Source of the DNA: Eumeta japonica
Taxonomy: Eukaryota > Arthropoda > Insecta > Lepidoptera > Psychidae
NCBI GenBank assembly: GCA_005406025.1
Contig: BGZK01000531.1
Coordinates: 124,001-188,000 of the forward strand
Direction: 5' to 3'
DNA length: 64,000 bases
Positions 51,241-60,549 of the stretch are shown here, piece after piece; positions within the stretch are counted from its first letter, which is position 1; every line of letters begins with the position of its first letter. Below the pieces are notes generated by a model. It was not told the origin of the DNA, made no database searches, and saw only the letters and a list, made by a program, of their open reading frames with translations. The position numbers and the translations under genes were made by a program.

Positions 51241-51950
51241 GTTCATGCACCTTTCTTATTAACACCTTACTGTAGTCTTCGGACAAAATGATTTTTTTCT
51301 TGTTCCTCCATTTGTAATATATACCATTCTCTTTAATAAAACTGTGCTTGTTTTTTAAGGTAGGGTTTCTGTTCTGGTCTTCTAATATTTCCTCAATCCT
51401 TACAATATTTACTGTTTTCAGCTTATCTTCTTCATTTTCGTGGCTTTCATATACAGGATTTCTACTTAAGCAATCCGCTTCTGTATTGCATTTACCTGGG
51501 TTGTATTTTATTACAAAGTTGTATTGTGATAGGTAATGAGTCATGTCTCCTAGTTCATCATCTGTTCTGTTCTTTATGTTTAAATTTTCTAGCGGCTTGT
51601 GGTCTGTATAAATTGTGAATGAATTTCCTATCAGCCAATGTTGCCAAAATTTTAAACTTTCTTTAATGGCCAAGCATTCTAAAAATATGGCTTTTTCTTT
51701 TTGTGACTCATTTAACTTTTTGAAAAATATGCCACTGGTTTGATTTCTCCACATTTCTGTGTTTGTTTGAGTATTGCACCAATTCCTTTTATACTTGCAT
51801 CAGTGTAAATAAATGTTGGTGCTTCTCTATCAAAATAGCTAGAATTGGGGCCGAGCATAAATATTTTTATTGTTTGGAAAGCTTTTTCACAGTCAGCTGA
51901 CCAATCAAAATTGATATTTTTCTAAGTAAATTGTGTATTGGGTCAAGAGT
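51170..51950 (-). pseudogene. RNase H region of pol
   Basis: The 194-aa ORF at 51754-51170 contains LECLAIKESLKFW (catalytic Glu at 26), FTIYTDHKPLENL (Asp at 51) and CNTEADCLSRNP. Upstream, in another frame, FIYTDASIKGIGA supplies the first Asp. This is Ty3/gypsy-type RNase H. The ORF ends with the start of the integrase zinc-binding domain (VHEHLCHVG) and is cut by a frameshift at about 51190. Confidence 0.9.
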
Positions 51951-53075
51951 TATTGTAGCATTAGGAATATACTTGTTATAAAATTTACTTTACCTAGAAA
52001 TTGTCTTATTTGTTTCTTGTTTTGTGGTGCTGGGAATTCCGCTATAGATCTGAGGTTATCTTTTAAAGGTGTGATTGTATTACCTTCTACTATATGTCCC
52101 AAGAATCTTACAGACTGTGCTGCAAATTTACATTTTGTTAACTTCAGACGGAATCCTTCCTCAGCAATTGCATCCAGCAGTTTTGATAAATGCTTCAAAT
52201 GTTCCTTAAAAGTTTTTGAAAACACCATAATATCATCAATATAGTTCATCACAAAATTTGTTAGGTTGTGTTTTTTTATTATATTAGTGAGAATTCTTTG
52301 AAATATAGCAGGTGATGTTTTCAATCCAAAAGGGAGGCAAGTCCACTGATAGTGCCCTTCTTGTGTAACAAAGCCTGTCTTTGCTCTGTCACTGACCCTC
52401 ATTGGTATAGACCAAAAAGCAGAATTAATATCGAGAGTAGTAAAATACTTACAGTTTATTGTTTTTACCAGTAAATCTTCTATTAGAGGAAAGGGCTGTG
52501 GCTGTGGGATAATGATCTTATTGAGGTCTCTAAAGTCTATACACAATCTTGACTTTTTCCCTTCATCACGTTTAAACGCCAATGTTACAGGTGCTGCGAA
52601 TGGGCTATAAGACTCTTCGATTAATTCGTTCTTTAGCAATTGTTCGATTTGCTTCTCGATTTCTTTTTTTGTCATCTAAAGAGCATCTATATGGTCTTTT
52701 TGAGCAATATTTCTCTACTTGCAGGTCTATGAATGCTTCATAGTTTTTCACTTGGCCTATATCATATTTATCTTTGGCAAATATGTGTTTATAATCATTT
52801 AATAATGCACTTATTTTAATTTTTTGGTCATGTTCCAAATAAGTAGTATCTATATCAAATTTCTTCACGTCTATGCCCTCATTAGAATTTATTTCATAAT
52901 GTAATATTCCTGATTTTAACTCTTTGGTTTCAATTTCTTGATTACCATTTTTTTTATCTTCAGAGTGGCTGATATATTCCTTTGCACTTTGGCTGGCATT
53001 TTTCTGAAGTTGGATGTTTAAATTCCCATCATGGGTCAACCCAAACCGCTTTATTGTATCCAGTCCCAAAAGCAA
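51950..53075 (-). pseudogene. Reverse transcriptase region of pol, frame-broken
   Basis: Two overlapping ORFs (53075-52605 and 52675-51950) cover the protease-RT linker and the RT. The second, 241 aa, carries the RT core: KSRLCIDFRDLNK (about 41-53), LDINSAFWSIPM (81-92, with the first catalytic Asp at 82), CLPFGLKTSPAIFQ (113-126), the active-site YIDD (145-148) and FLGHIV further on. All three RT catalytic aspartates are visible. A frameshift near 52650 separates it from the upstream ORF, and the C-terminal connection domain continues in broken frame to about 51755. Confidence 0.92.
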
Positions 53076-53084
53076 ATCATGAGT

Positions 53085-53310
53085 GAAGTTTTATCATTGC
53101 AAATGAATGCATTTATCTCCTTTTCAATATTCAGTATTTCTCCATTTAATTTTATTAAACCTGTTGTTTTTCCCCACCACCAATTGTGTTAAATTTATTT
53201 TCAAAGTAATTCTTCTTAAAATTTGTTACTTTTATTAATCTTGAATTTATTAAGGTTATATTCGAACCAGGATCATAGATGCCTGTGCATTTTAGTATGT
53301 TATTCAGTAT
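53085..53310 (-). pseudogene. Retropepsin-like protease region of pol
   Basis: The minus strand encodes GIYDPGSNITLINSRLI, which aligns with the retropepsin active site (normally D-T/S-G), and further on LLGLDTIKRFGL (start of the ORF at 53075), the usual hydrophobic LLG.D motif at the protease C-terminus. Pro replaces Thr/Ser in the active-site triplet. The frame changes between the two motifs, so the domain is not intact. Confidence 0.7.
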
Positions 53311-53374
53311 AACCTTAACTCCTATTAGTGGGGAATATTTAGTTTTGTATCCTGAAATTCATCAATTTCCAACA

Positions 53375-54225
53375 TCAAGTTTTACAGTGTTTGCCACTGT
53401 CATTCTTGTCTTCCTTGAACCAACACAAGTCTTCAGGGTGAAATCTGTTTTCTTTCCCATCTTGTAACATATTTGACAAGCCGGTTTTTATATTCCGCTT
53501 CTGATTTAGAGAAGCGTTTTGTTTCAGTAAAATGTTTTGGCCTATTTTTATTCTGATTTTCATGCATTCGCAGGGCACTAAACAGGGAGTCGGGTCAGTT
53601 ATCTCTTGTCTATCTAGTTTACTTGTAATATAAGTTGGCAATCCTGCCACAATCAAGTCAGTGAGAGTTCTAGTATCTATTTCACTATTATATTCTAGTA
53701 GCAATCTTTGCTTCTTTAATGCATATTCCAGTAGAGAGCCATTGAAATGTTTGAAATTCAGTGCATACATTACAGAAGACCAACTTTTATCAGCGAATGT
53801 TTTCAGAAAACTTACTTTCCATATTTTCCACAGCGAGTCTAAGCCGTGTTGAATTAACATAGACCCATACCAGTCATTCTCTGAGTCATTCAAAATAATC
53901 TCAAAGCACTAATTCTTTCTGTGTCACCATTTAAATTAAATCTTGTACATTCACTTTCAAAACTTTGCAACCACTGTTTGGCATTAGTGGTCTTGTTATC
54001 AAATTTCTTTAAAACAAATTTTTCATTTAATTTGTTTAAATTGCTATGATTCTCTTTGTTGATATTAGATTTATCACTTAGTTTCTCTAATATTTCCAAT
54101 AATTTTCCATCTGTGATGGATTGGCTTGTGACTTGAGTCATTTCTTGTAATAAATAATCATTAAACACCATATTTCCAACATTATCTTTGTATAGTAGTA
54201 AAATATCACATGGCAGGAGATCCAC
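53375..54225 (-). pseudogene. gag of the gypsy-type element, frame-broken
   Basis: Two overlapping minus-strand ORFs (54225-53890, 111 aa; 53893-53375, 172 aa) in different frames together resemble the Gag of insect Ty3/gypsy elements. The first has NAKQWLQSFESECTRFNL near its end; the second continues with WKVSFLKTFADKSW and YALKKQRLLLEY, typical of a capsid-domain region, then basic sequence and a degraded zinc-knuckle-like FHPEDLCWF. The break at about 53890 is a frameshift inside the capsid region, not at the usual gag-pol junction, so it is a lesion rather than programmed frameshifting. Probably non-functional as written unless it is a sequencing indel. Confidence 0.85.
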
Positions 54226-54472
54226 ACTTTTCTAGTATGACCTCTTTTCTGTAATGTTTTTAATCTTCAAAAATTCTGGTAACTTTATCAATTGAAGGTG
54301 GTGTTTTACTGCTTGAAAACCTGGCGGTATGAGATATGTCGTTCCATCCTCTTTGTTATTGATTTTATGATAATTATGTTATTCTTTGGATCTTCATCTG
54401 CAGCCAGCTCAACTTCAAATTGTAATCTCTCCATGATCTACTAAGTACTATGAAGTCTGACAATTGTCGATT

Positions 54473-54871
54473 TGTAATATGTCAGTTGGTAATGGAGTAA
54501 AAACACCAATTGATTTATCTAAAATAGAAAAGTTTATTTTAAATAAACAAATTATAGCACGTAAATTAATTGAACATAAATATTCACATATTGTATAACC
54601 GATCAGGTTATAACTACTAACCTAAAATAGAAAAATCGACAATTAAGGTTTTACTTCCAATATTTTAGTAGATCGACGATGTATTACTTTAGTTAATTAT
54701 ACTAGTTATTTTAGTAAGTTTACTTTAACAAATATCTCAAAGACTAATTAAATTAATAAAAGTTAAATAATTTCACGAGCAGTTTTATAATTCTCTCTCT
54801 CATGAATCCCGTCTGTCAATGTCATTCATCGTCTACAACGTCATTCTCTTAGGTAGCGTTCAAAGCTTACA
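54473..54871 (-). repeat. 5' LTR of the gypsy-type element
   Basis: A 399-bp direct repeat of 49827-50223, transcriptionally upstream because the element reads on the minus strand. It differs by an extra CT in a CT run near 54795 and a C/G change near 54830. Starts TGTAAGCTTTGAACG and ends ATATTACA on the minus strand. Confidence 0.95.
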
Positions 54872-56590
54872 TATATATAGCGTTTGACATGTACGTGTAC
54901 AACGCGCGCATGCGCAACACTACCTTTTTCTACCTCTTTGTCTTTTGTGCATACGTCACTTCCTTTTGCTCCACTACTGTGACGTCGGAATCTATAGCTC
55001 ATTTTCTCCTTCTCTCTACGTTTTGTATTTCTTTTCTCAAATCTAAAGAAATCTGCTTAAACATCACTCGCAACTACGTCTACTTCTCGATTATCGAACC
55101 GCCGATTAAAAAATTTCACTTAACAAAACGTGACTTAATATGCTCCACATTTTAATATTAGCGAAAAAATCTAAAGTTTTCGCACCACGATAATTTTTAG
55201 ATACGGCTAAATCACCTAACACGATTGTGTTAAATTTCAAGTATGGCCACTTGAAATTCAAGACGATCACGTTGGGACAAAAAATAACTGTGACATACAG
55301 ACGCATGAGTGGACGTCGAACTCCCGAAACGAGGATGTTGTTCTTACGCAATCCTTTAGCCACGAGTGTTAAGTGATACGCCGACGTGAATTACAAGGTC
55401 ATGCTGCCCTGATAAATAATGTTATGTTCCGAAGAATTTAAACACGTTTGACATATTGTCAGATACATAGTCAGTCAGTCAGTCAGTCAGACAGTATACA
55501 GATTTCTAACAACTGTTACATGACCCCATACATACGAGATATCTGCCCTTACCATATTTGATACGACCTAACATATTTTACTCGCACGTTAATTCACACG
55601 ATGCTCCGAAAAATAGCATACTTTTATTACGCTACGATGATAATTGTAACGAAAACGTCATAGTTAAAAATGACCATATTTAATTTTGTGATCTCGTTTA
55701 AACATTATGGGGGGCGTCCATTAATTATTCGAGGCGTTTAGGAATGAGGGGAAGGGGTTGAACTGAATCTTACGTATTTTTTTTTCGTAAAAAACAATGC
55801 AAAATTACAAGAAAACAAGTTTTTCCCTTAAAGTGTAGCTAAATCCTACACAATATTTATCGAGCTAAGAGCTTCAGAGTGCAAGATACAACAGTTTAGG
55901 GTGGCTAAATTTACAAGGCCTGAAGGAGCAGATGATTTCACTGAAAACCACGTGGACATGATGGGTTCCAGGAGTCACTCCTGAGACCACACACGAGTCC
56001 CCGTCGACTGAATTAGAATGAATATTCTTTTAAGAATTTTAGTGGTTCCTTATTTAAGTGTTTTATTGTTCGATTTTCTCATTGTGATTCTTGTCTACGT
56101 TCTTAGTAGTCTTAAATACCGGTCTTTATTAATATAAAAATCCACTTATGCCATAACACAATTTGCTAAATCGCCCGGCCGTGAGAATAAGATTATGTTA
56201 CGAAAACGCCAGGAAGAATTATTGTTTAAAGCTGTCTAATTAATATTATAAAAACAAGTGTCTGTCGGTTAGTCTTATATTTAAATCAAAACGGAGTAAC
56301 AGATCGACTTTAGTTTTTGCTTATAGATAGTTTAAGGGCCGGACAATGACACAGGCTACTGTTTCAGAATAACACATAGTTCCTGTGGGATTATAATTAT
56401 ATTGTACATCTGTTATTGACAAGTTAATTATAATAAATTTGTTTTATGCATTGGATGTTGAAATGACCCTTATAACACTTTTTATTTCGCCAAGATGCAT
56501 AATTGCGGTTAAAGATTTGGTTACATTAGGATTTTTCGCCCAAATTTAATAATTAGTGAAACCGCGGGGCGCATAATCGATCTATTAAAT
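54872..56590. other. Noncoding DNA flanking the retrotransposon
   Basis: AT-rich; the AGTC microsatellite and short ORFs only. Confidence 0.5.
55468..55492. repeat. (AGTC)n microsatellite
   Basis: Five to six tetranucleotide units. Confidence 0.93.
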
Positions 56591-56594
56591 GATC

Positions 56595-56745
56595 GATATA
56601 GGAATCTAGTGGGTTCGGGTTCGGAATTGAGGGTGGGACCGAGGTCGAAATCTAGAGTAGAACTGAGATAGAAATCGAGGACAAGGATGGAATTAGAACA
56701 GACAGTTGAACCGGAACCGAAGTCGAAAACAGGACCGCTTGACAT
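56595..56745 (+). repeat. Degenerate GAATCGAGAACGGGACC-type repeat
   Basis: Same unit family as 46245-46510 (GGGTTCGGGTTCGGAATTG, GAGTAGAACTGAGATAGAAA, TTGAACCGGAACCGAAGTCG). No terminal hairpin seen. Confidence 0.55.
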
Positions 56746-57246
56746 AAAGGCGAACGAATTCGTTGTATATCCACATGAGTGGAGCAAAGAACAAATGCTA
56801 GTACAACTTAAAGGCTGAAAGAACAATCAAGGAAATTATTACATTCACCTCTAACCATTACGAGAATTGTTGATGATTCGAGTACACGTGTATACTTCTA
56901 TGATTCAAAGTTATCTTCTTTATAGGTAACTTAATACAAGTATCGAAATATTCTAATTTCCTAAATCACCATACGAATGCGTCTCGATTTACATTGATCA
57001 GTCGAAGCTACACTTAAAATACCCTTCGCGGTTCTTATAAAACGTACCGTAAAAAGATTTCTCGCGCCCATCGCCGAACTTCAAGTTAGATATCTACGAA
57101 TATCGACAGCAGATAAGATTTCAAATCAAAGACGCACGCAGTGCAAATATCGGCCATCGATATCGGCGCACGCGGCGACGACGGCCCGGCCGACGCTGAA
57201 ACTGCCGCGGCGGGAATATGTTATTCGAGCTTTAACCGAATAGCAG

Positions 57247-57348
57247 TCTCTTCTCGTCGAGCGGAAACATCTCGTGGATGAGCTGCGAGTATGACGACCT
57301 GCGCCGGAGCCGGGCGGATGATCGCGGTCGGAGATTACTTCGACGCGG
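57247..57348. other. Coding-like GC-rich block, strand unresolved
   Basis: On the plus strand an acceptor (ccgaatagcag) and a fair donor (gtatga) bound 102 bp reading LFSSSGNISWMSCEYDDLRR and onward, with mostly G/C third positions. The minus strand offers a competing reading, SSYSQLIHEMFPLDEKRL, ending at a stop shortly after, with an acceptor after a Pyr-rich tract (cccggctccggcgcag). Both cannot be right. Flanks are AT-rich and no neighbouring exon was linked to it. Could also be noncoding GC-rich promoter DNA. Confidence 0.25.
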
Positions 57349-57589
57349 GTATGATGTTATCTCGGTGTGAACTGTTTAAAAAAAACACGTTATGACGTCA
57401 TAAAACGAGTGTCGGATCGCCGAAGCGTCGGATCCCTCTGCAAATGCGGCTCGCACGGTTCGGAATTTTTTTTTAGCATTAAAACTGTTTTCGATAGATA
57501 ATAAAATTGGTAGAGTTTTGAGGAAAGGTGATGCCTGCAGTTTTTTTTTGGTACTGAAACCAAACTCATCGCATCGGTTTCAGTGTGAC

Positions 57590-57965
57590 ATTAGCTTTCG
57601 CCCGCGTGGAGAAATAAATTCCTTCGCTTTTCGTATCGATCGTTCGTGATGGCGATTTGATCCCGATTGCGCTTTCGATTCCGAAATTAGATCGATTTTT
57701 GATTCTGATCCCGATCATGCCCTCGACTACGAAATTATATCGATTCTTGCTTCTGGTCCCGATCGTGCTCTCGATTCCGAAATTGAATCGATTCTTGATT
57801 CTGGTCTCGGTTTTGCTCTTAATTCAATTCTGATCAAATTATCCCAGAAGGATGTATACTTTTCACTAAAAATTTTACTGTCGTTTTATCAAAACGATCT
57901 TGCTCCTGTTTTTGATCCCGATTTCAATCTGGTTCACGATTTCCGTCTCAGAACGGAGTAGATCT
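57590..57965 (-). repeat. Helitron-like element with a degenerate GATCCCGATTC repeat body
   Basis: The minus strand ends CCACGCGGGCGAAAGCTAA, a Helitron-like GC end with CTAA. Inside is a long run of variants of GATTCTGATCCCGATC and CTCTCGATTCCGAAATT. The ORFs that arise are low-complexity shadows. Confidence 0.6.
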
Positions 57966-58061
57966 CGATTTGCTCTTAAACATTTTTGTTACTAAATACC
58001 AATCCAGATTAAAAACATAAGAAATTCGTTGTGTTCACGCGGACGGAAACCGGGGCAAAAG

Positions 58062-58195
58062 ATAGTGTATACTAATCAGAATAGATAACGTGGTTTCATT
58101 CTTTAAAATAATAATGTATATCGGACTGATAGTTCTTGAGTTATAAATGTACAAATAGACAGATAAGAGGGCGTTGTATTTAATAATATACAACG
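58062..58195 (+). repeat. Interspersed repeat shared with 22235-22383
   Basis: AAAGATAGTGTATACTAATC, AGATAAC, GGACTGATAGTTCTTGAGTT, ATAGACAGATA and TAATATACAA. Preceded by CACGCGGACGGAAACCGGGG, a decayed Helitron-like end. Confidence 0.6.
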
Positions 58196-58436
58196 ATGAA
58201 AAGTGACGTTAAAAGTCTAACAGTCAGCAGCCCGTTTTGCAACTACTCTTGGAAAGCTGATTTACCTGTTTAAAATTTCGCAAGATTCTTACAGGAACGT
58301 AATTTAGTTATTTACCGTCATATATGAAACCAACCACTATCTCCTTTTTAGGGTTCTGTACTCAGATTTGAACTTTATTACAAAGCCTCCACTATTCGTC
58401 TGCCTGTCAGTGGGCTGAATTTCAAGAATCATAATA

Positions 58437-59610
58437 CAAGGTCTGTTATTTTTGTGTCTGGAATATCGAAAAGAAACAATTATCTATCATTTAATTTGGT
58501 TTTATTGCTTTTCAAAATATTCGCCACGGTGATAGATGCATACGCTGAAATCAATTTTTATAACACTTTTTCCATTCTGATTGACGTATCTCTAAATCGT
58601 GCATTTTGAACGCATCAACGCCCTCTTCGCGATTCGAAAAACGTTGACCACGTAACTTATTCTTCACGCTTGGTAATAGATATAAATTTTTGGATGCCAA
58701 ATCGGGGCTGTACTGAGAATGACCCGTCAATGCGAGTTTTTGACTTTCCAAACCAGAGTTGTTTCGGCCGACGTGTGACTGCTAGTATTGTCATGACGAA
58801 GAATAATTCTGCGTTGTCGGTTGTTCCTTCTTATTTCTTCAAAGTCTTCTGTCAAGCAAATGGTTTGTGTACCACTCCAAATTAACCGTTTTACGTTTCT
58901 CTAGTAACCGCATGTCCATTTATACCAAAAAAACAGGCAACCATTTGCCACAAAGTACTTATGGCACGAATCACTTTTGTTGGGTTTGGCTCATCTTGGA
59001 ACACCCATACCGTTAACTGTTGCTTAGTTTCGGGGTCATACACATAGATCCAAGATTCATCACCTGTGTAGACATTAAAATAAACAGCTTTTGACGCCCA
59101 TGATTGTTTTTTTTTTATCATTTTCTTGCACCAATCGACACGAGCCTGTTTTTGGTCAATGCTCAACTTGTGCGGAGTCCAACGCGAACAAATTATTTTT
59201 TTTTGCAGCCAAATTTTCGTGTAATATCTTGTGTGTGCTCGTCACACTTATGCACAGGGACTCCTTTATCTCGTAATATGTAACATGACGATCTTGTATT
59301 ATTAGTTCCCGCATAGCATTGATATTTTGTGGTACAGCGACCGGTTTAGGGTGACCTTCTTTAGATTCGTCCTGTTTTTAAGTTAGCCCACGCCGAAAAT
59401 CGTAATAAATCATCGCACAAAAATTTTCACAAGTTGAATCCATGTTGATAAAGATACACAATTTCAAAATAATGCCACATTGGCAAATTGACAGTTACAA
59501 GAAAGAAATTGTATTCTAGAGCCAAGGAGTTCTATATTTAAATGTTTTAATTACTTTTTGAATATTGTTCTGTATGTGGCCAGTTTCAAATACATAAATA
59601 GCAGCCCCCG
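58437..59610 (-). mobile_element. Mariner-family DNA transposon, internally deleted
   Basis: A 1174-bp element with imperfect terminal inverted repeats (left CAAGGTCTGTTATTTTTG, right complement CGGGGGCTGCTATTTATG) and TA on both flanks (58435-58436 and 59611-59612). Shorter than full-length mariners by about 100 bp, explained by an N-terminal coding deletion. Confidence 0.82.
58551..59443 (-). pseudogene. Mariner transposase pseudogene with N-terminal deletion
   Basis: The minus strand starts MDSTCENFCAMIYYDFRRGL (ATG at 59443-59441), then jumps after a stop to QDESKEGHPKPVAV, so most of the helix-turn-helix region is missing. The catalytic core follows in two good pieces: ORF 59166-58891 with VYTGDESWIYVYDPETKQQ (first Asp, residue 36) and ORF 58751-58551 with SQYSPDLAS (third Asp, residue 17) and KNKLRGQRFSNREE. 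Between them, in other frames, LRHDNTSSHTSAETT keeps the second Asp. The whole D,D,D triad is readable, but frames are broken. Confidence 0.85.
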
Positions 59611-59689
59611 TAGGCAGACAGTTTAAATTTTCAGAGTATGCATTTATTTGCCGCTATAAGTGCAATAAATAATAAAAACACATTAATTT

Positions 59690-60008
59690 AAAAATTAAAG
59701 GGGAACCGCCATAGAAAGAATGTGTATGTTTGGCGTTTTTTTGCTCCTGTTTAGTAAAGACACTAGAAAATGCTTGAAATGTTCAGTTTGTAATATTATA
59801 GCCGCTATTAAAAAACAATAAAAACAACAAAGTTAAAAATATAACGGGGTCCTCATACAAAAAAAAATGGTTTTTCAGCGTTTTTTGTTCAATTTTGGTT
59901 TTTGTTACTATTTTTTATTATCTATTTTTAAACGGCATGCAGTGTACAATATTACACGGTGGTAACGGAACCCTTCATGTCCGACTCGCACTTGGCCAGT
60001 TTTTCTGT
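59690..60008 (-). repeat. Interspersed repeat related to family B, minus orientation
   Basis: The minus strand begins AAAACTGGCCAAGTGCGAGT followed by CGGACATGAAGGGTTCCGTT, a start shared with family B but with a different interior. The inner end is not defined exactly. Confidence 0.6.
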
Positions 60009-60287
60009 GTCTAACAGGTGCTACATCAAACATCAACATATATACATAAATGAAAATACACTAACAACACAAAGATCACAGCCCTCACGCCTGCTCACCG
60101 AGTGGTTATTAAGTTATTTATCGTATACCTACATCTATCCCATGACTCATTATTTTTTTAATATATAGACTTGCGCGTTGCTTGTATAACAATTATTAAT
60201 GCACGAAACGCAAATACAAGAACTTCTCAACCTTGCGAGTAAGAAAGTATCGTAAGCGAACGTAATACCATTAGCGTATCACGTCAG

Positions 60288-60496
60288 CGGCGCGGAGCGG
60301 GCGGCGTGCGGGGCGGCGTGCGGGGCGGCGCGCGGGGCAGCAGCGTCGACGAGGCGATGCGGCAACCGGAGGACGCCCTCCGCCGACGACCGCCCGCCGC
60401 GCCGCGCCGTCTGCGCGCGCGCCCGCGGCGCCGACATCGGCCACCGCCGCAAGGCGTACGGCGGCCACCGTCCTATTACGTCTTACGTGATTCGGT
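60288..60496. other. Coding-like GC-rich block, strand unresolved
   Basis: A block of very high GC with G/C at nearly every third position. The plus strand, between a cacgtcag acceptor and a good gtaagg donor, reads through Ala/Arg-rich sequence into DRPPRRAVCARARGADIGHR and KAYGGHRPITSYVIR. The minus strand, after an acceptor ...cgtaatag, reads RWPPYALRRWPMSAPRARAQ and continues to ...RSAPLT and a stop. Three near-tandem GTGCGGGGCGGC units (60306 onward) inflate the Ala/Arg content in either reading. It may be a 5' exon or CpG-island promoter. Confidence 0.3.
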
Positions 60497-60549
60497 GTAA
60501 GGGGCTCTATTCGAAAAATAATATATCCACAGAATATGTCTGACGACAT

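Larger units (their letters stand above)
49827..54871 (-). mobile_element. Ty3/gypsy-type LTR retrotransposon, complete but frame-broken
   Basis: A 5045-bp element bounded by direct LTRs (49827-50223 and 54473-54871), both running TG...CA in minus orientation. Coding order on the minus strand is gag, protease, reverse transcriptase, RNase H, integrase, the Ty3/gypsy order. No env ORF is visible between integrase and the 3' LTR. A polypurine tract abuts the 3' LTR. The insertion sits in a TA-rich target with TATA on both sides, consistent with a 4-bp duplication. The LTRs differ by one substitution and one 2-bp indel, implying a recent insertion, yet the reading frame is interrupted several times. 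No obvious tRNA primer site starting TGG follows the 5' LTR (minus strand begins AATCGACAATTG). Confidence 0.95.

Noticed and set aside
51933..52244. 103-codon plus ORF inside the retrotransposon
   Set aside because: Antisense shadow of the reverse transcriptase.
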